This document shows, piece after piece, positions 46,510 through 58,789 of a stretch of 64,000 nucleotides of DNA (position 1 is its first letter; each line of letters starts with the position of its first letter). The notes under the pieces are model-generated. The model saw nothing but the letters and a program-made list of their open reading frames with translations, was not told the DNA's origin and ran no database searches. Made by a program: the position numbers and the translations under genes. This DNA comes from CAVWSM01 sp963757805 (GTDB lineage Bacteria; Actinomycetota; Actinomycetes; Jiangellales; Jiangellaceae). The stretch covers positions 186,001 to 250,000 of the forward strand of contig CAVWSM010000025.1 of assembly GCA_963757805.1 (NCBI GenBank), written 5' to 3'.

Positions 46510-47541
46510 TCAGACCTGGGCGGCCACGATGCATGCCGGGCTTGCGACTTCCAGCTCGTGGAGGACCTGGGGGATGCCGGTCTCCGGATCGACACGGAAC
46601 ACGGAGATGGCGTGCGAGTCCTCGTTGGCGGCGTACAGGTTTCCACCGATCAACGCGAAGTGGCGGGGCCAGCGCCCGTGGACGGACCTCTCCGCGACCG
46701 GCTGCATCGCGCCACGCGCCACGTCGAAGGTGGTGATCGTGCCGGCGCCGCGATTGGCCACGTAGGCGAAGCGACCGTCGGCTGAGACCGCGATCTCGCT
46801 GGGCAAGTTCCGCCGCGCCGGGGGTTCGATCGTGGCTGGCTGCGTGGCAATCTCGGTCAATGCGCCGTCGGCGGCCACCGACAGGGCGAGGACCGATGAC
46901 TCGAGCTCAGCCGAGACGAGCAGGCGTCCATCGGGGTGCTTGGCGAGATGCCGGGGGCCGGTGCCTGGCCGCAGCCGGTTGACCCGACGCGGTTGCAGCC
47001 GGCCGTTGCCGGGGTCGAGGGTGAGCTCCCGGATTGCGTCGGAGCCGAGATCGACGACGCGTACGTGGTTGTCGCCGGCCAGCGACACGTGATGCGCGTG
47101 CGCAGCCTGCTGCCGCTCGGGGTCCGGCCCCGAGCCGTCGAACTTCACGAGATCAGTGCGCTCGCCGAGGCTGCCGTCGTCCGCCAAGGCGTGCACGCTG
47201 ACCGAGCCGGAGCCGTAGTGCGCCACGATCACGTAACGCGCGTCCGGTGTGACGAGAAGGTGGCATGGCGCGGACCCGCCCACCGGACGAGCACCGAGGT
47301 CGTGGAGCCCGCCGTCGGGTGCGATCGCGAGTGCGCGGACCGCACCGTCGTCGCGCTCCTCGACGGCGTAGAGCACCGGCAGCCGTGGAGACACCGCGAG
47401 GAACGACGGGTCGTCAACCAGCACCGGCTCGCCGGCCGGTGTGAGCATGCCTGAGCCGGCGTCGCGTTGGAACACGTGAATCCCGCGACCTCGCCCGCCA
47501 GCGTTCGCTGTGTAAGTGCCGACGTAGACGATCTCGGGCAT
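46510..47541 (-). CDS. beta-propeller lactonase-family protein (6-phosphogluconolactonase-like)
   Basis: The intact 343-residue protein from ATG 47541 (behind AGAGGAT) starts PEIVYVGTYTANAGGRGRGI. It has the lactonase segments PCHLLVTPDARYVIVAHYGS, AHAHHVSLAGDNHVRVVDLG, PRHLAKHPDGRLLVSAELES and WPRHFALIGGNLYAANEDSH. These define the PF10282 seven-bladed propeller, YbhE/Pgl-like or muconate-cycloisomerase-like. It probably hydrolyses a sugar lactone in the cytoplasm. An in-frame ATG nine bases upstream is less well placed. Confidence 0.85.
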   Translation of the reverse strand: MPEIVYVGTYTANAGGRGRGIHVFQRDAGSGMLTPAGEPVLVDDPSFLAVSPRLPVLYAVEERDDGAVRALAIAPDGGLHDLGARPVGGSAPCHLLVTPDARYVIVAHYGSGSVSVHALADDGSLGERTDLVKFDGSGPDPERQQAAHAHHVSLAGDNHVRVVDLGSDAIRELTLDPGNGRLQPRRVNRLRPGTGPRHLAKHPDGRLLVSAELESSVLALSVAADGALTEIATQPATIEPPARRNLPSEIAVSADGRFAYVANRGAGTITTFDVARGAMQPVAERSVHGRWPRHFALIGGNLYAANEDSHAISVFRVDPETGIPQVLHELEVASPACIVAAQV

Positions 47542-47559
47542 GCAGCGCATCCTCTCGTG

Positions 47560-48672
47560 TCACGCCTGACCTTTCACAACGAGCATGCCGTCTGAGCCGA
47601 CGTCCAGCGCGGTGCCGTGCTTCGCGCTCTCGGCAGACAGGGTGCCCGCGAACCACTCGACGTCGCGCGGACTCGCACGGCGAAGCCGCAGCGCGCGAGC
47701 CTGTAGCACTGCGATGCGTAGCTCCAACAAGGCCCCGGTTGCCGAGTCGACCTTGGCGAAGTACAGCGGGCGCAGGTCATCGCGGAACTGCTCGTACCCG
47801 CTGATTCCCTCGTAGTCGTTGATGAAGTCACCGCAGCCGTAGAGGATCAGCCGACCCGCATAGACCTCCAGCGGTCGCGCGTGGTGCGACGAGTGCCCGT
47901 GCACAATGTCGACGCCTCGCTCGACGAGTGCGTGGGCAAACCGTACGTGCTCCGGTGGCACGTCATATCCCCAGTTGGAGCCCCAGTGCATCGACACGAG
48001 CGCGAGGTCACCCTCTCGCCGTACGTCATCGAGCAGCTGTGCGAGATGGGCTGCGGTCGTCTCGGTGAGGTCGCGTACGACATGGACGCCCGGACGGACT
48101 GGTGTCGCTGCCCAGGAAATCGGGACACCACTGGAGGGGTGGCCGACGGCCAGCACGAGCAGCCGCCGATCACCAACGGGGATGACTGCCGGGCGCTGCG
48201 CCTCGGTGCTGTCTCGTCCAGCACCCACGGTCCACAAACCTTTGCTGTGCAAGGTATCCAGCGTCTCGATCAAGCCGGCTTGGCCGAAGTCGAGCACATG
48301 ATTGTTGGCCAGGCTGCACACGTCGGGCGAGCCGGCCTGCAAGGCGGGCAAGTTGTCGGGGTGCATGCGGTAGTGGATGCCCTTGCCTGATGCGAACTCG
48401 TTGCTGCGGGTCACGCTGGTCTCGAGGTTGAGGACGCGCACGTCGGGGGCCATGGCTGCGTCGATCTCGAGCGCCTCGCCCCACGGCCACGCATAGTCGA
48501 CCGGTCGAGGCACGGGGCCGGCAACCAGCTCGGCCAGCTCGACATAGCGGCGCGCGTCCTTGACGTACGACTCGCGAAGCGTCGGGTCGCCGGGATGCGG
48601 CAGCACCTGGTCGACCCCGCGACCCAGCATCACATCGCCGCAGAGGCTGACCGTGATCGCCCTGTCGACCAC
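47560..48672 (-). CDS. CapA-family metallophosphatase-like protein
   Basis: The intact 370-residue product shows SLCGDVMLGRGVDQVL, RVLNLETSVTRSNEF, VCSLANNHVLDFGQAGLIET, LVSMHWGSNWGYDVPPEHVR and DIVHGHSSHHARPLEVYAGR. These are the metal-binding motifs of the PGA_cap (CapA) calcineurin-like fold. CapA proteins take part in poly-gamma-glutamate capsule formation, but stand-alone actinobacterial members lack the capB/C partners, as here, and their role is unclear. No signal peptide is evident. It follows hrpA on the minus strand, with the palindromic repeat between them. Confidence 0.85.
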   Translation of the reverse strand: MVDRAITVSLCGDVMLGRGVDQVLPHPGDPTLRESYVKDARRYVELAELVAGPVPRPVDYAWPWGEALEIDAAMAPDVRVLNLETSVTRSNEFASGKGIHYRMHPDNLPALQAGSPDVCSLANNHVLDFGQAGLIETLDTLHSKGLWTVGAGRDSTEAQRPAVIPVGDRRLLVLAVGHPSSGVPISWAATPVRPGVHVVRDLTETTAAHLAQLLDDVRREGDLALVSMHWGSNWGYDVPPEHVRFAHALVERGVDIVHGHSSHHARPLEVYAGRLILYGCGDFINDYEGISGYEQFRDDLRPLYFAKVDSATGALLELRIAVLQARALRLRRASPRDVEWFAGTLSAESAKHGTALDVGSDGMLVVKGQA

Positions 48673-48706
48673 AGGACCACGCTAGGCCGCACGCGCATAC
48701 CTCCGT

Positions 48707-48763
48707 GTTGATCATGGAGAAGCCCACGACCCTGGGCAGCAGGGGTGGTGGGTTTCTCCATGA

Positions 48764-48768
<5 letters not shown>
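48707..48768. repeat. dispersed palindromic repeat, copy 2 (overlaps hrpA stop)
   Basis: 26-nt arms at 48707-48732 and 48743-48768 pair with two imperfect positions around a 10-nt loop. The arm core is almost identical to that at 4292-4347. The TGA stop of hrpA (48764-48766) lies inside one arm, so the hairpin forms at the very end of the message and probably acts as its terminator. The gap to the capA start is 34 bp. Confidence 0.9.
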
Positions 48769-52685
<3,917 letters not shown>

Positions 52686-52764
52686 ACGCTGACCAGGATA
52701 GGTGGCGCCGCAAAGTCGGCGTGCCGCCACAGCGCGGTACCCGAGCGCTGGCAGCATCGCGGTC

Positions 52765-53163
52765 ATGTCCCGGGGCGGCCGGTCTGTGATGGCGTGCTGC
52801 TGCGTTGCGGCTGCCGCTGCCTGCGGCGGCGGTGAGTCGAGTGCCCCGGCCGCCGTGGCACTTGGGCTGCATGCGGCCGTCGCCGAGGGCGATGGGGATG
52901 CCGCGTGCGGGCTGTTGGCACCGGCGACGCTCCAGTTGCTCGAGGCCGAGGAGGACGCCGACTGCGCGCAGGCGATCCTCGATGTCGGCCTACCTCTTGC
53001 GGGAGGCGACTCAGCGAGCGACGTCTTCTCCGGTCAGGCGCGCGTGGTCCTCGAGGCCGACACAGTCTTCCTCGCCGAGCTCGAGGACGGCTGGCGGGTG
53101 GTAGCCGTGGGGTGCCAGGCGCGAGGCGACAGTCCGTACCAATGCACTGTCGAGGGGCCGTGA
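52765..53163 (+). CDS. small lipoprotein, hypothetical
   Basis: From ATG 52765 the 132-residue product has a short signal and a lipobox-like CVAAAAAC, with the probable lipidated Cys at about residue 20. The mature part begins GGGESSAPAAVALGLHAAV, then CGLLAPATLQLLEAEEDADC and ELEDGWRVVAVGCQARGDSP. The layout resembles small NTF2-like secreted proteins, with three or four Cys that may form disulfides. It is divergent from hrpA and precedes two membrane protein genes. Function unknown. Confidence 0.7.
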   Translation: MSRGGRSVMACCCVAAAAACGGGESSAPAAVALGLHAAVAEGDGDAACGLLAPATLQLLEAEEDADCAQAILDVGLPLAGGDSASDVFSGQARVVLEADTVFLAELEDGWRVVAVGCQARGDSPYQCTVEGP

Positions 53164-53164
53164 C

Positions 53165-53248
53165 GTGCGCGCCCTGTTCTCGGTCTATCTCGTGTTCGTA
53201 GTGGTGGGCTGCGCCTGCGCCATCGCAATCGGGTTGATGCACGCATGA
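53165..53248 (+). CDS. 27-residue single-span membrane peptide
   Basis: A GTG one base after the lipoprotein stop opens a 27-codon frame whose product is almost all membrane helix (LFSVYLVFVVVGCACAIAIG) with a single basic residue at the start. Its TGA overlaps the ATG of the DUF6766 gene (ATGA), so translation is coupled. The tight packing and hydrophobic profile support a real small protein. It may be a subunit partner of the DUF6766 protein. Confidence 0.6.
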   Translation: MRALFSVYLVFVVVGCACAIAIGLMHA

Positions 53249-53931
53249 CCGCGCCTATGCGGGACTTCTTGCGCACCAACAGCCTGAGCCTGGTTTTCGG
53301 CCTGCTCTTCCTGCTCGTGCTCGTGGGCCAGGCTTTCGCCGGCCAGGCGGAGGAGAACGACCAGCGGGCCACCCACGGGTTGCCGGACCTGTCGTTCTGG
53401 GACTACGTAACGTCGTCCGGCTTTGCGGTGGACGTGACGGAAAACTGGCAGTCGGAGTTCTTACAGTTCACGCTCTACGTCCTCGGCACGGTGTGGCTGC
53501 TGCAGCGCGGCTCACCGGAGTCCAAGCCGCTGGACAGAGCCGGCGTCGAGTCGGACGAGCAGATGAAGGTTGGACGCTTTGTGCGGCGTGACTCCCCCAG
53601 GTGGGTCCGCGCGGGTGGCTGGCGGACGGCGCTCTACTCCAACTCGCTCGGGCTGGTTATGGGCAGCCTCTTCCTGCTGTCCTGGACGGGGCAGGCGGTG
53701 TCCGGCTGGGCAGCGTACAACTCCAGGCGGCTCGCGGATCTGCGCCCGCCGAAGCCGTTCGGTGACTACTTGACCTCGGCGGAGTTCTGGAACCGCTCGT
53801 TGCAGAACTGGCAGTCTGAGCTGCTCGCCATCGGCTCGATGGTCGTGCTGTCGATCTACCTGCGGCAACGGGGATCACCGGAGTCGAAGCCGGTTGGCGA
53901 GTCGCATGACGCGACGGGGAGAACCGGCTAG
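53245..53931 (+). CDS. DUF6766 family membrane protein
   Basis: The intact 228-residue protein is built from two similar halves. Each has a helix starting NSL(S/G)LV(F/M)G.LFLL, a WDYVTSS/GDYLTSAEF stretch, an NWQSE(F/L)L motif and a helix ending in QRGSPESKP. The linker is Asp/Arg-rich (FVRRDSPRWVRAGGWRTALY). Four membrane helices are predicted. The internal duplication is characteristic of this actinobacterial family, whose role is unknown. It is the third gene of a short operon after the lipoprotein and the 27-residue peptide. Confidence 0.82.
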   Translation: MTAPMRDFLRTNSLSLVFGLLFLLVLVGQAFAGQAEENDQRATHGLPDLSFWDYVTSSGFAVDVTENWQSEFLQFTLYVLGTVWLLQRGSPESKPLDRAGVESDEQMKVGRFVRRDSPRWVRAGGWRTALYSNSLGLVMGSLFLLSWTGQAVSGWAAYNSRRLADLRPPKPFGDYLTSAEFWNRSLQNWQSELLAIGSMVVLSIYLRQRGSPESKPVGESHDATGRTG

Positions 53932-54099
53932 GTCACAGCGTGCGGCGACGCGTCAAGGAGGTTGTGCGGATCTGTGGACAGCGGTGTCTACAGGTGCGTT
54001 GGTTGTGGAAAGAGGTGGCTGGAAAGGCTTGCGGTGTAAGGGAATCCGGTCAGCTGCGGTCTTCGAGTTCTGTCGGACCCCCCGAGTAGGTTCATGGGT

Positions 54100-55680
54100 A
54101 TGGAAGCGACGTCGACTCCGCCGCCGGTGCACGCCGGTGGAGTCCGCGCTGGGCCGCAGCCAGGACCGCCATCGGCCGGGTCCTCGACGCCGACTCGTCG
54201 ACCCTGGGCAGCACCGCACTGGTCGACTACGTTCGACGGGATCGTCAGGCTGCACCGCGCCACCGAGGCCGCCTACCTGCAGCTGCTGGGCGCGGTCGAC
54301 GAGCGCAAGGTGGCCACCGACGTCGGCGCCAAGTCCACCGCCGAGTGGCTGCGGCTGCGGCACCGGCAGGCCGGGTCGGGCCGCGACGTGGCCGCCGCCC
54401 GCGCCACCGCACCCGGCGGGGACCTGTACGAGCTGGGGCAGGCGCTGGCCGACGGCCGGGTCTCCCGCGAGCACCTCGACGTCGCCGTCCGCACCCTGGG
54501 CCGGATCCCGGCCCACCTGAAGGACGAGCAACGCTCCAAGGTCGCCCAGTTCCTCACCGAGCAGTCCGAGCAGTTCGCGCCCCGCGACTTCGAAGACGTC
54601 GCCAAGGCGCTGCTCGCGGTCCTCGACCCCGACGGCGCCCACTCGTTCGACCCCGACGCGCACCAGCGCCGGTCGCTGTCGATGGCCCACGACGCCACCG
54701 GGATGACCGCCGGGCGGTTCCTGCTCGACCAGATCGGCTCGGCCTGGTTCAGCACCGCGCTGCAGCACTACGCCGCCCCGGACCCCGCCGCCTGTGGGGT
54801 CGACGAGCACGGCCAACCCACCCTGCCCGTCAAGGACCCGCGCAGCGCCGCGCAACGCCTCGCCGACGCGCTGGTGCTGATGGCCAAGGCCGCCCTCGCC
54901 AACGCCGGTGAACGCGGCGGCGAACCACCACGCATCGTCATCCACACCACCCCCGACCAACTCGCCAACACCACCGGCGACAGCGCCCAGGAGAGCAACG
55001 CCGCCGACGGTGACACCCCCGACGAGGCCGCCACCGACGAAGCCGGCGACGACGCGCCCGGCCCCGCCGAGCAGAGCGCGGGCAGTAACCCGGGAGCAAC
55101 CGCGACCCCCGGCGAGCGCGATGACGCGCCCGGGACGGACGACACGCCAGCCGACCAGACGGCCGGCACCGGCTCGCCGTTGCGGCGGCCCAGCGGCGCG
55201 GCCGGGCTCGGCCGCTGCGAGCAGACCGGCCCCCTGTCCCCGCTCGCGCTCGGGGTGCTGTCCTGCGACGCCATCCTCGAACGCGCCACCGTCGGCCCGT
55301 TCGGGCAGATCCTCGACTACGGCCGCGCCCGCCGCCTCGCCACCCCCGCACAGCGCCGCGCCCTGGCCGCCCGCGACGGCGGCTGCCTCATCCCCGGCTG
55401 CGGCGCCCTCCCGGGCTGGTGCGACGCGCACCACCTGATCCCCTGGCAACTCGGCGGCCCCACCGCCCTATCGAATCTGCTGCTGCTGTGCCCCAGGCAT
55501 CACACCGAAGTGCACGCCGGCATGTGGGTCATCGTGCTCCGCGACCACCTGCCCTGGGTCATCCCACCCATCTGGCTCGACCCCCAACAACGCCCGATCC
55601 GCAACCAACTCCCCGACACCATCAACCGCGCCCACCAGCTCGCCCAACAACTACGCCTCGACCTCGACGACACCGGATAG
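54100..55680 (+). CDS. DUF222/HNH endonuclease (13E12-type), N-terminus possibly frameshifted
   Basis: The protein of about 526 residues has an N-terminal DUF222 domain (VRLHRATEAAYLQLLGAVDE, STAEWLRLRHRQAGSGRDVA, LADGRVSREHLDVAVRTLGR). A low-complexity Asp/Thr/Pro insert spans about 295-370. The C-terminal HNH nuclease reads RDGGCLIPGCGALPGWCDAH, HHLIPWQLGGPTALSNLLLL and CPRHHTEVH, with paired Cys and the His-Asn-His core. The first 45 residues look non-native: a neighbouring frame reads IGRVLDADSSTLGSTALVDY, so an indel near 54235 is likely. This is a multi-copy gene family in many actinobacteria, thought to be mobile. A long glycine-rich minus-strand open frame over it is a shadow. Confidence 0.82.
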   Translation: MEATSTPPPVHAGGVRAGPQPGPPSAGSSTPTRRPWAAPHWSTTFDGIVRLHRATEAAYLQLLGAVDERKVATDVGAKSTAEWLRLRHRQAGSGRDVAAARATAPGGDLYELGQALADGRVSREHLDVAVRTLGRIPAHLKDEQRSKVAQFLTEQSEQFAPRDFEDVAKALLAVLDPDGAHSFDPDAHQRRSLSMAHDATGMTAGRFLLDQIGSAWFSTALQHYAAPDPAACGVDEHGQPTLPVKDPRSAAQRLADALVLMAKAALANAGERGGEPPRIVIHTTPDQLANTTGDSAQESNAADGDTPDEAATDEAGDDAPGPAEQSAGSNPGATATPGERDDAPGTDDTPADQTAGTGSPLRRPSGAAGLGRCEQTGPLSPLALGVLSCDAILERATVGPFGQILDYGRARRLATPAQRRALAARDGGCLIPGCGALPGWCDAHHLIPWQLGGPTALSNLLLLCPRHHTEVHAGMWVIVLRDHLPWVIPPIWLDPQQRPIRNQLPDTINRAHQLAQQLRLDLDDTG

Positions 55681-55873
55681 CGACTCGCCTTCGGGTGTGG
55701 CCGGAGCATTCGCAGCACGGCTCGTTCCACGTCGCCGTGGAGCAGCGGGCTGTCCCCGTCCTGCGCGGCGGCCCGGAACATTGATCGCGCGACAGTGGTG
55801 CCGCGACGTAGAGGTTCACTACCCGGGGATCCACGCACGCGCTCGCCACAGTCGTGCCATGCCGCGCCACCAT
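55622..55873 (-). CDS. possible small protein overlapping the HNH gene end
   Basis: An ATG at 55873 stands 7 nt after AAGGAGA and opens MVARHGTTVASACVDPRVVN, then LYVAAPLSRDQ. The neighbouring frame continues in a more protein-like way (FRAAAQDGDSPLLHGDVERA, VLRMLRPHPKAS), which suggests a frameshifted small gene. It converges on, and overlaps, the nuclease gene. I recognise no family. The rest of the 55681-55967 gap shows only the ribosome site of the DUF6328 gene. Confidence 0.3.
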   Translation of the reverse strand: MVARHGTTVASACVDPRVVNLYVAAPLSRDQCSGPPRRTGTARCSTATWNEPCCECSGHTRRRVAIRCRRGRGVVVGRAGGRG

Positions 55874-55967
55874 CGTGAACTCTCCTTCGGGGTGCAGGAT
55901 GGCACTCACAGTCACGGCTGGCTTCGCTAAACGGTCTGAGTAGCCGTGGGGAGGTTGGAGGGCGTAC

Positions 55968-56483
55968 GTGGTCAGCGCGGACAACGAGGCCCGACACAGC
56001 GGCGGCAGGCACGAGACCAGGCAGGAGCGGGTCGACCGCAACTACAACGAGCTGCTGCAGGAGCTGCGCGTCGCGCAGACCGGTGTGCAGATCCTGTTTG
56101 CGTTCTTGCTCTCGCTGCCGTTCCTGCAGGGGTTCCAGATCGAGTCCGAGGGCCGCCGGGTGGTCTACAGCGTCACGTTGCTGTGCACCGCGCTGTCCGT
56201 ACTGCTTCTGATCGCACCCGTCCCGTTCCATCGGCTTGTGTTCCGCAAGCGGATGAAAGAGTCGCTGGTGCAGGCCGGCAACCGGCTCGCGCTGGCGGGC
56301 GTGGGGTTCCTGCTCCTCGCGATGGCCGGCGCCCTCTGGCTGGTGTTCGACTCGATGTGGTCCGCGAAGACGGCGGGGATCGTGGCTGGGGCCTTCACGC
56401 TGCTAGGGGTCGGCCTCTGGGCGGTGTGGCCGCTGGGTCGTCGCCTTCGCGAGCTCGAGGACGAGCCGCCGCCAGCGGACTGA
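55968..56483 (+). CDS. DUF6328 family four-helix membrane protein
   Basis: GGAGGG precedes the GTG. The 171-residue protein has a charged N-terminus, then the family segment NYNELLQELRVAQTGVQILF, and four helices: FAFLLSLPFLQGF, VTLLCTALSVLLLIAPVPFH, LALAGVGFLLLAMAGALWLV and GIVAGAFTLLGVGLWAVWPL. It ends in an acidic, Pro-rich tail. The family is widespread in actinobacteria and uncharacterised. The gene is intact. Confidence 0.82.
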   Translation: MVSADNEARHSGGRHETRQERVDRNYNELLQELRVAQTGVQILFAFLLSLPFLQGFQIESEGRRVVYSVTLLCTALSVLLLIAPVPFHRLVFRKRMKESLVQAGNRLALAGVGFLLLAMAGALWLVFDSMWSAKTAGIVAGAFTLLGVGLWAVWPLGRRLRELEDEPPPAD

Positions 56484-56499
56484 GGGCAGGCCGCAACGG

Positions 56500-56736
56500 T
56501 CAGAGGAGCTCGTCGTCGACCGACTCGCCCTCTTCGACGAAGGCCTGGAATTGACGGGTGTCTTCGCCGGGGGTCTCGGCGACGACGTCTCCGCTGCTGT
56601 TGAGCTGCGCCCAAGCCGCCTCGGTGCGCTCGACCTCGCGCTGGGCCAGGTCGATCAAAGAGCGCAGTCCATCTGCTCCAAGTTGGTTTCGTACACTTTC
56701 GACCGCATTGATGACGATAGAATCAAAGTGCGCCAC
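56500..56736 (-). CDS. small acidic hypothetical protein
   Basis: A GTG at 56736 follows GAGGAG at good spacing. The 78-residue product reads AHFDSIVINAVESVRNQLGA, then LRSLIDLAQREVERTEAAWA and ends FQAFVEEGESVDDELL. It is soluble and acidic, with no signal or Cys. I do not recognise the family. It converges on the DUF6328 gene and is divergent from the thioredoxin gene; 56737-56886 holds both ribosome sites and nothing else that I can identify. Confidence 0.65.
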   Translation of the reverse strand: MAHFDSIVINAVESVRNQLGADGLRSLIDLAQREVERTEAAWAQLNSSGDVVAETPGEDTRQFQAFVEEGESVDDELL

Positions 56737-56886
56737 GGCTCTGCTCCTCACATACCTCCGCTCGGCGACTGAAGCGTGACCCTACCCTGCCCCTGGCGTG
56801 CCACGTCTCACGCCCCGGCTCGGAATGTCAGGCGCGCGCACAGGTGTTGGACGTGACAGCCGAGTAAGCCGAAGGAGCTGTGCCGA

Positions 56887-57261
56887 GTGGCCACTTTGAC
56901 CCTGACGCAGGACAACCACGACGAGACCGTGAAAGACGGAATCGTCCTGATCGACTTCTGGGCCGCCTGGTGCGGGCCGTGCCGTACGTTCGCACCTGTG
57001 TTCGAGCGCGCTTCCGAGAAGCACAGCGACGTCACGTTCGCCAAGGTCGACACGGAGGACCAGCAGGACCTGGCAGCACGGTATGGCGTGCGGTCGATCC
57101 CGACGCTGGTGATCTACCGAGACGGGATCCCGCTGTTCGCGCAGCCGGGCGCGCTGCCGGAAACCGTCCTGGAAGACCTGGTCAGCCAGACCCGTGCACT
57201 CGACATGGACGACGTACGGGCGCAGTACGCCGCGCAGGTCGCGACCCACGCCCACGAGTGA
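56887..57261 (+). CDS. thioredoxin
   Basis: The intact 124-residue protein has the canonical active site FWAAWCGPCRTFAPVFERAS and the cis-Pro segment YGVRSIPTLVIYRDGIPLF. AAGGAG precedes the GTG start. The slight C-terminal extension (about 15 residues beyond the usual 105-110) ends THAHE. It reduces protein disulfides in the cytoplasm. Its reductase is not in this window. Confidence 0.92.
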   Translation: MATLTLTQDNHDETVKDGIVLIDFWAAWCGPCRTFAPVFERASEKHSDVTFAKVDTEDQQDLAARYGVRSIPTLVIYRDGIPLFAQPGALPETVLEDLVSQTRALDMDDVRAQYAAQVATHAHE

Positions 57262-57313
57262 CCCGTGCCCGCCAGGCATCGCCCTGGCGCTCGCCTTCCG
57301 GTAAAGAGGAGGC

Positions 57314-58249
57314 ATGGCGCAGACGGAGCAGCGCGTATCAGTTGAGGTCGACGGTCGTCGGCTGAGCCTGTCCAACCTCGACAAGGTGCTGTACCCGGAG
57401 ACCGGGTTCACCAAGGGTGAGGTGATCGACTACTACTCGCGCATCGCCCCGACCCTGCTGCCGCACATCGCCGAACGTCCGGTGACGCGCAAGCGTTGGC
57501 CCAACGGCGTCGACCAGGCGAGCTTCTTCGAGAAGAACGCTCCCCGTGGCACACCGAGCTGGGTGCGGACGGTGGTGCTGCCGAGCCCAGGCAGCACGAT
57601 GGACCGGGACACCGTGGAGTACGTGGTCGCCGAGGACCTGGCCACCCTTGTGTGGCTCGCCAACCTCGCTGTCCTCGAGATACATGTGCCCCAGTGGCGC
57701 GTGACCGCAAAGGGCAAGGCTCTGCATCCAGACCGGCTGGTGCTCGACCTCGACCCGGGAGCGCCCGCCAACATCATCCAGTGCGCGCAGGTCGCGCTGA
57801 TGCTGCGCGACCAGCTCGACGCCGACGGCCTTGCCCCGTACGCGAAATCCAGCGGCAACAAGGGAATGCAGCTCATGGTCGCGCTGGACGCGAAGCGGCC
57901 CGCCGAGGACGTGCACGGGTACGCCCGGGAGCTGGCCGAGCGCCTGGAGCGCGACCACCGTTCACTGATCGTCTCCGACATGAACAAGCAGCTGCGACGC
58001 GGCAAGGTGCTCGTCGACTGGAGCCAGAACCACCCGGCGAAGACGACCATCGCCCCCTACTCGCTGCGTGGCCGCGAGCACCCTAACGTGTCGACCCCGG
58101 TGACCTGGGATGAGGTGGAGCAGGCTGCGCGAAGCAAAGCGACGACACGGCTGCCCTTGCGGTTCGACAGCGAGGACGTGCTCGCCCGCGTTGCCGAGCA
58201 CGGCGATCTGATGGCGGGGCTGCTCGACGAGGCGCATCCGCTGCCTTAG
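57314..58249 (+). CDS. LigD-type NHEJ polymerase domain protein (stand-alone)
   Basis: The intact 311-residue protein is the primase-polymerase module of LigD without ligase or nuclease domains. It shows LSNLDKVLYPETGFTKGEVI, RPVTRKRWPNGVD and FFEKNAPRGTPSWV. The catalytic Asp pair is in LVLDLDPGAP, then YAKSSGNKGMQLMV and KVLVDWSQNHPAKTT. Such proteins fill gaps and add nucleotides, preferring NTPs, in Ku-dependent end joining. No ku or ligase gene lies in the window. GAGGAGG ends just before the ATG. Confidence 0.9.
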   Translation: MAQTEQRVSVEVDGRRLSLSNLDKVLYPETGFTKGEVIDYYSRIAPTLLPHIAERPVTRKRWPNGVDQASFFEKNAPRGTPSWVRTVVLPSPGSTMDRDTVEYVVAEDLATLVWLANLAVLEIHVPQWRVTAKGKALHPDRLVLDLDPGAPANIIQCAQVALMLRDQLDADGLAPYAKSSGNKGMQLMVALDAKRPAEDVHGYARELAERLERDHRSLIVSDMNKQLRRGKVLVDWSQNHPAKTTIAPYSLRGREHPNVSTPVTWDEVEQAARSKATTRLPLRFDSEDVLARVAEHGDLMAGLLDEAHPLP

Positions 58250-58253
58250 CGCA

Positions 58254-58440
58254 ATCAGCTGGCGGTGACGTCCGGAAGGGCGGCCACCGCGTCATCGCGC
58301 TCCAGACCGGTGGCGACCAGCAAATCCCGGCCGAGCTGCGGTGGGCCGGGAATGACCACGTCCAGCAGGACCTCCCACCCACCGACAGGCCCCAAGCCCT
58401 GTCACGGCGGGGTGAAACCTGCTGGACGTGGTCAATCTCA
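58254..58440. repeat. 17-bp inverted repeat with gene remnant between ligD-like and groES-like genes
   Basis: Perfect 17-nt arms lie at 58353-58369 and 58418-58434, separated by 48 nt. On the minus strand one arm and the sequence beyond it read as the end of a protein (LLDVVIPGPPQLGRDLLVAT, then DDAVAALPDVTAS and a stop at 58254-58256), with no start or body. This suggests a rearranged or deleted gene. An inner short stem (ACAGG/CCTGT) lies in the loop. Confidence 0.6.
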
Positions 58441-58767
58441 GAGGTAGAGGCCGGTCTGCCCGTCGTCGAGCCGCTCGGCGGCAACCGCATGCAGGTCGCG
58501 CTCGCGGAGCAGGTGGTAGGACTCCCCGCGCACCTCGACCTCGCCCCGGTCCTCCGGGTCGCAGAGCACCCGGTCGCCGACCTGGACGGTGCTGACGTTG
58601 CTGCCCACAGCGACGACTCGCGCCCAGGTGAGCTTGCGCCCGACCTGCGCGGTCGCGGGGATCACAATGCCGGCACTGGAGCGACGTTCACCCGCGTCAC
58701 CGTCGATGGTGACGAGCAGGCGGTCGTGCAGCATCCGAATCGGCAGCTTGTCCAGGTCTGGGCTCAC
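58438..58767 (-). CDS. GroES-like co-chaperonin family protein
   Basis: The intact 109-residue protein reads IRMLHDRLLVTIDGDAGERR, SSAGIVIPATAQVGRKLTWA, RVVAVGSNVSTVQVGDRVLC and HLLRERDLHAVAA. This is the Cpn10 fold with the mobile-loop region shortened and Cys/Asp residues in place of the usual Lys-Tyr stretch. It is longer at both ends than a canonical GroES, and no groEL is adjacent, so it is probably the divergent actinobacterial co-chaperone-like paralogue. GTG start. Confidence 0.8.
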   Translation of the reverse strand: MSPDLDKLPIRMLHDRLLVTIDGDAGERRSSAGIVIPATAQVGRKLTWARVVAVGSNVSTVQVGDRVLCDPEDRGEVEVRGESYHLLRERDLHAVAAERLDDGQTGLYL

Positions 58768-58789
58768 CCCAAGAGGGTACGTCGTCGGG

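Noticed and set aside
53953..55449. Long minus-strand Gly/Val-rich open frame over the HNH gene
   Set aside because: It is the antisense shadow of a GC-rich coding frame; the plus strand has clear DUF222 and HNH motifs.
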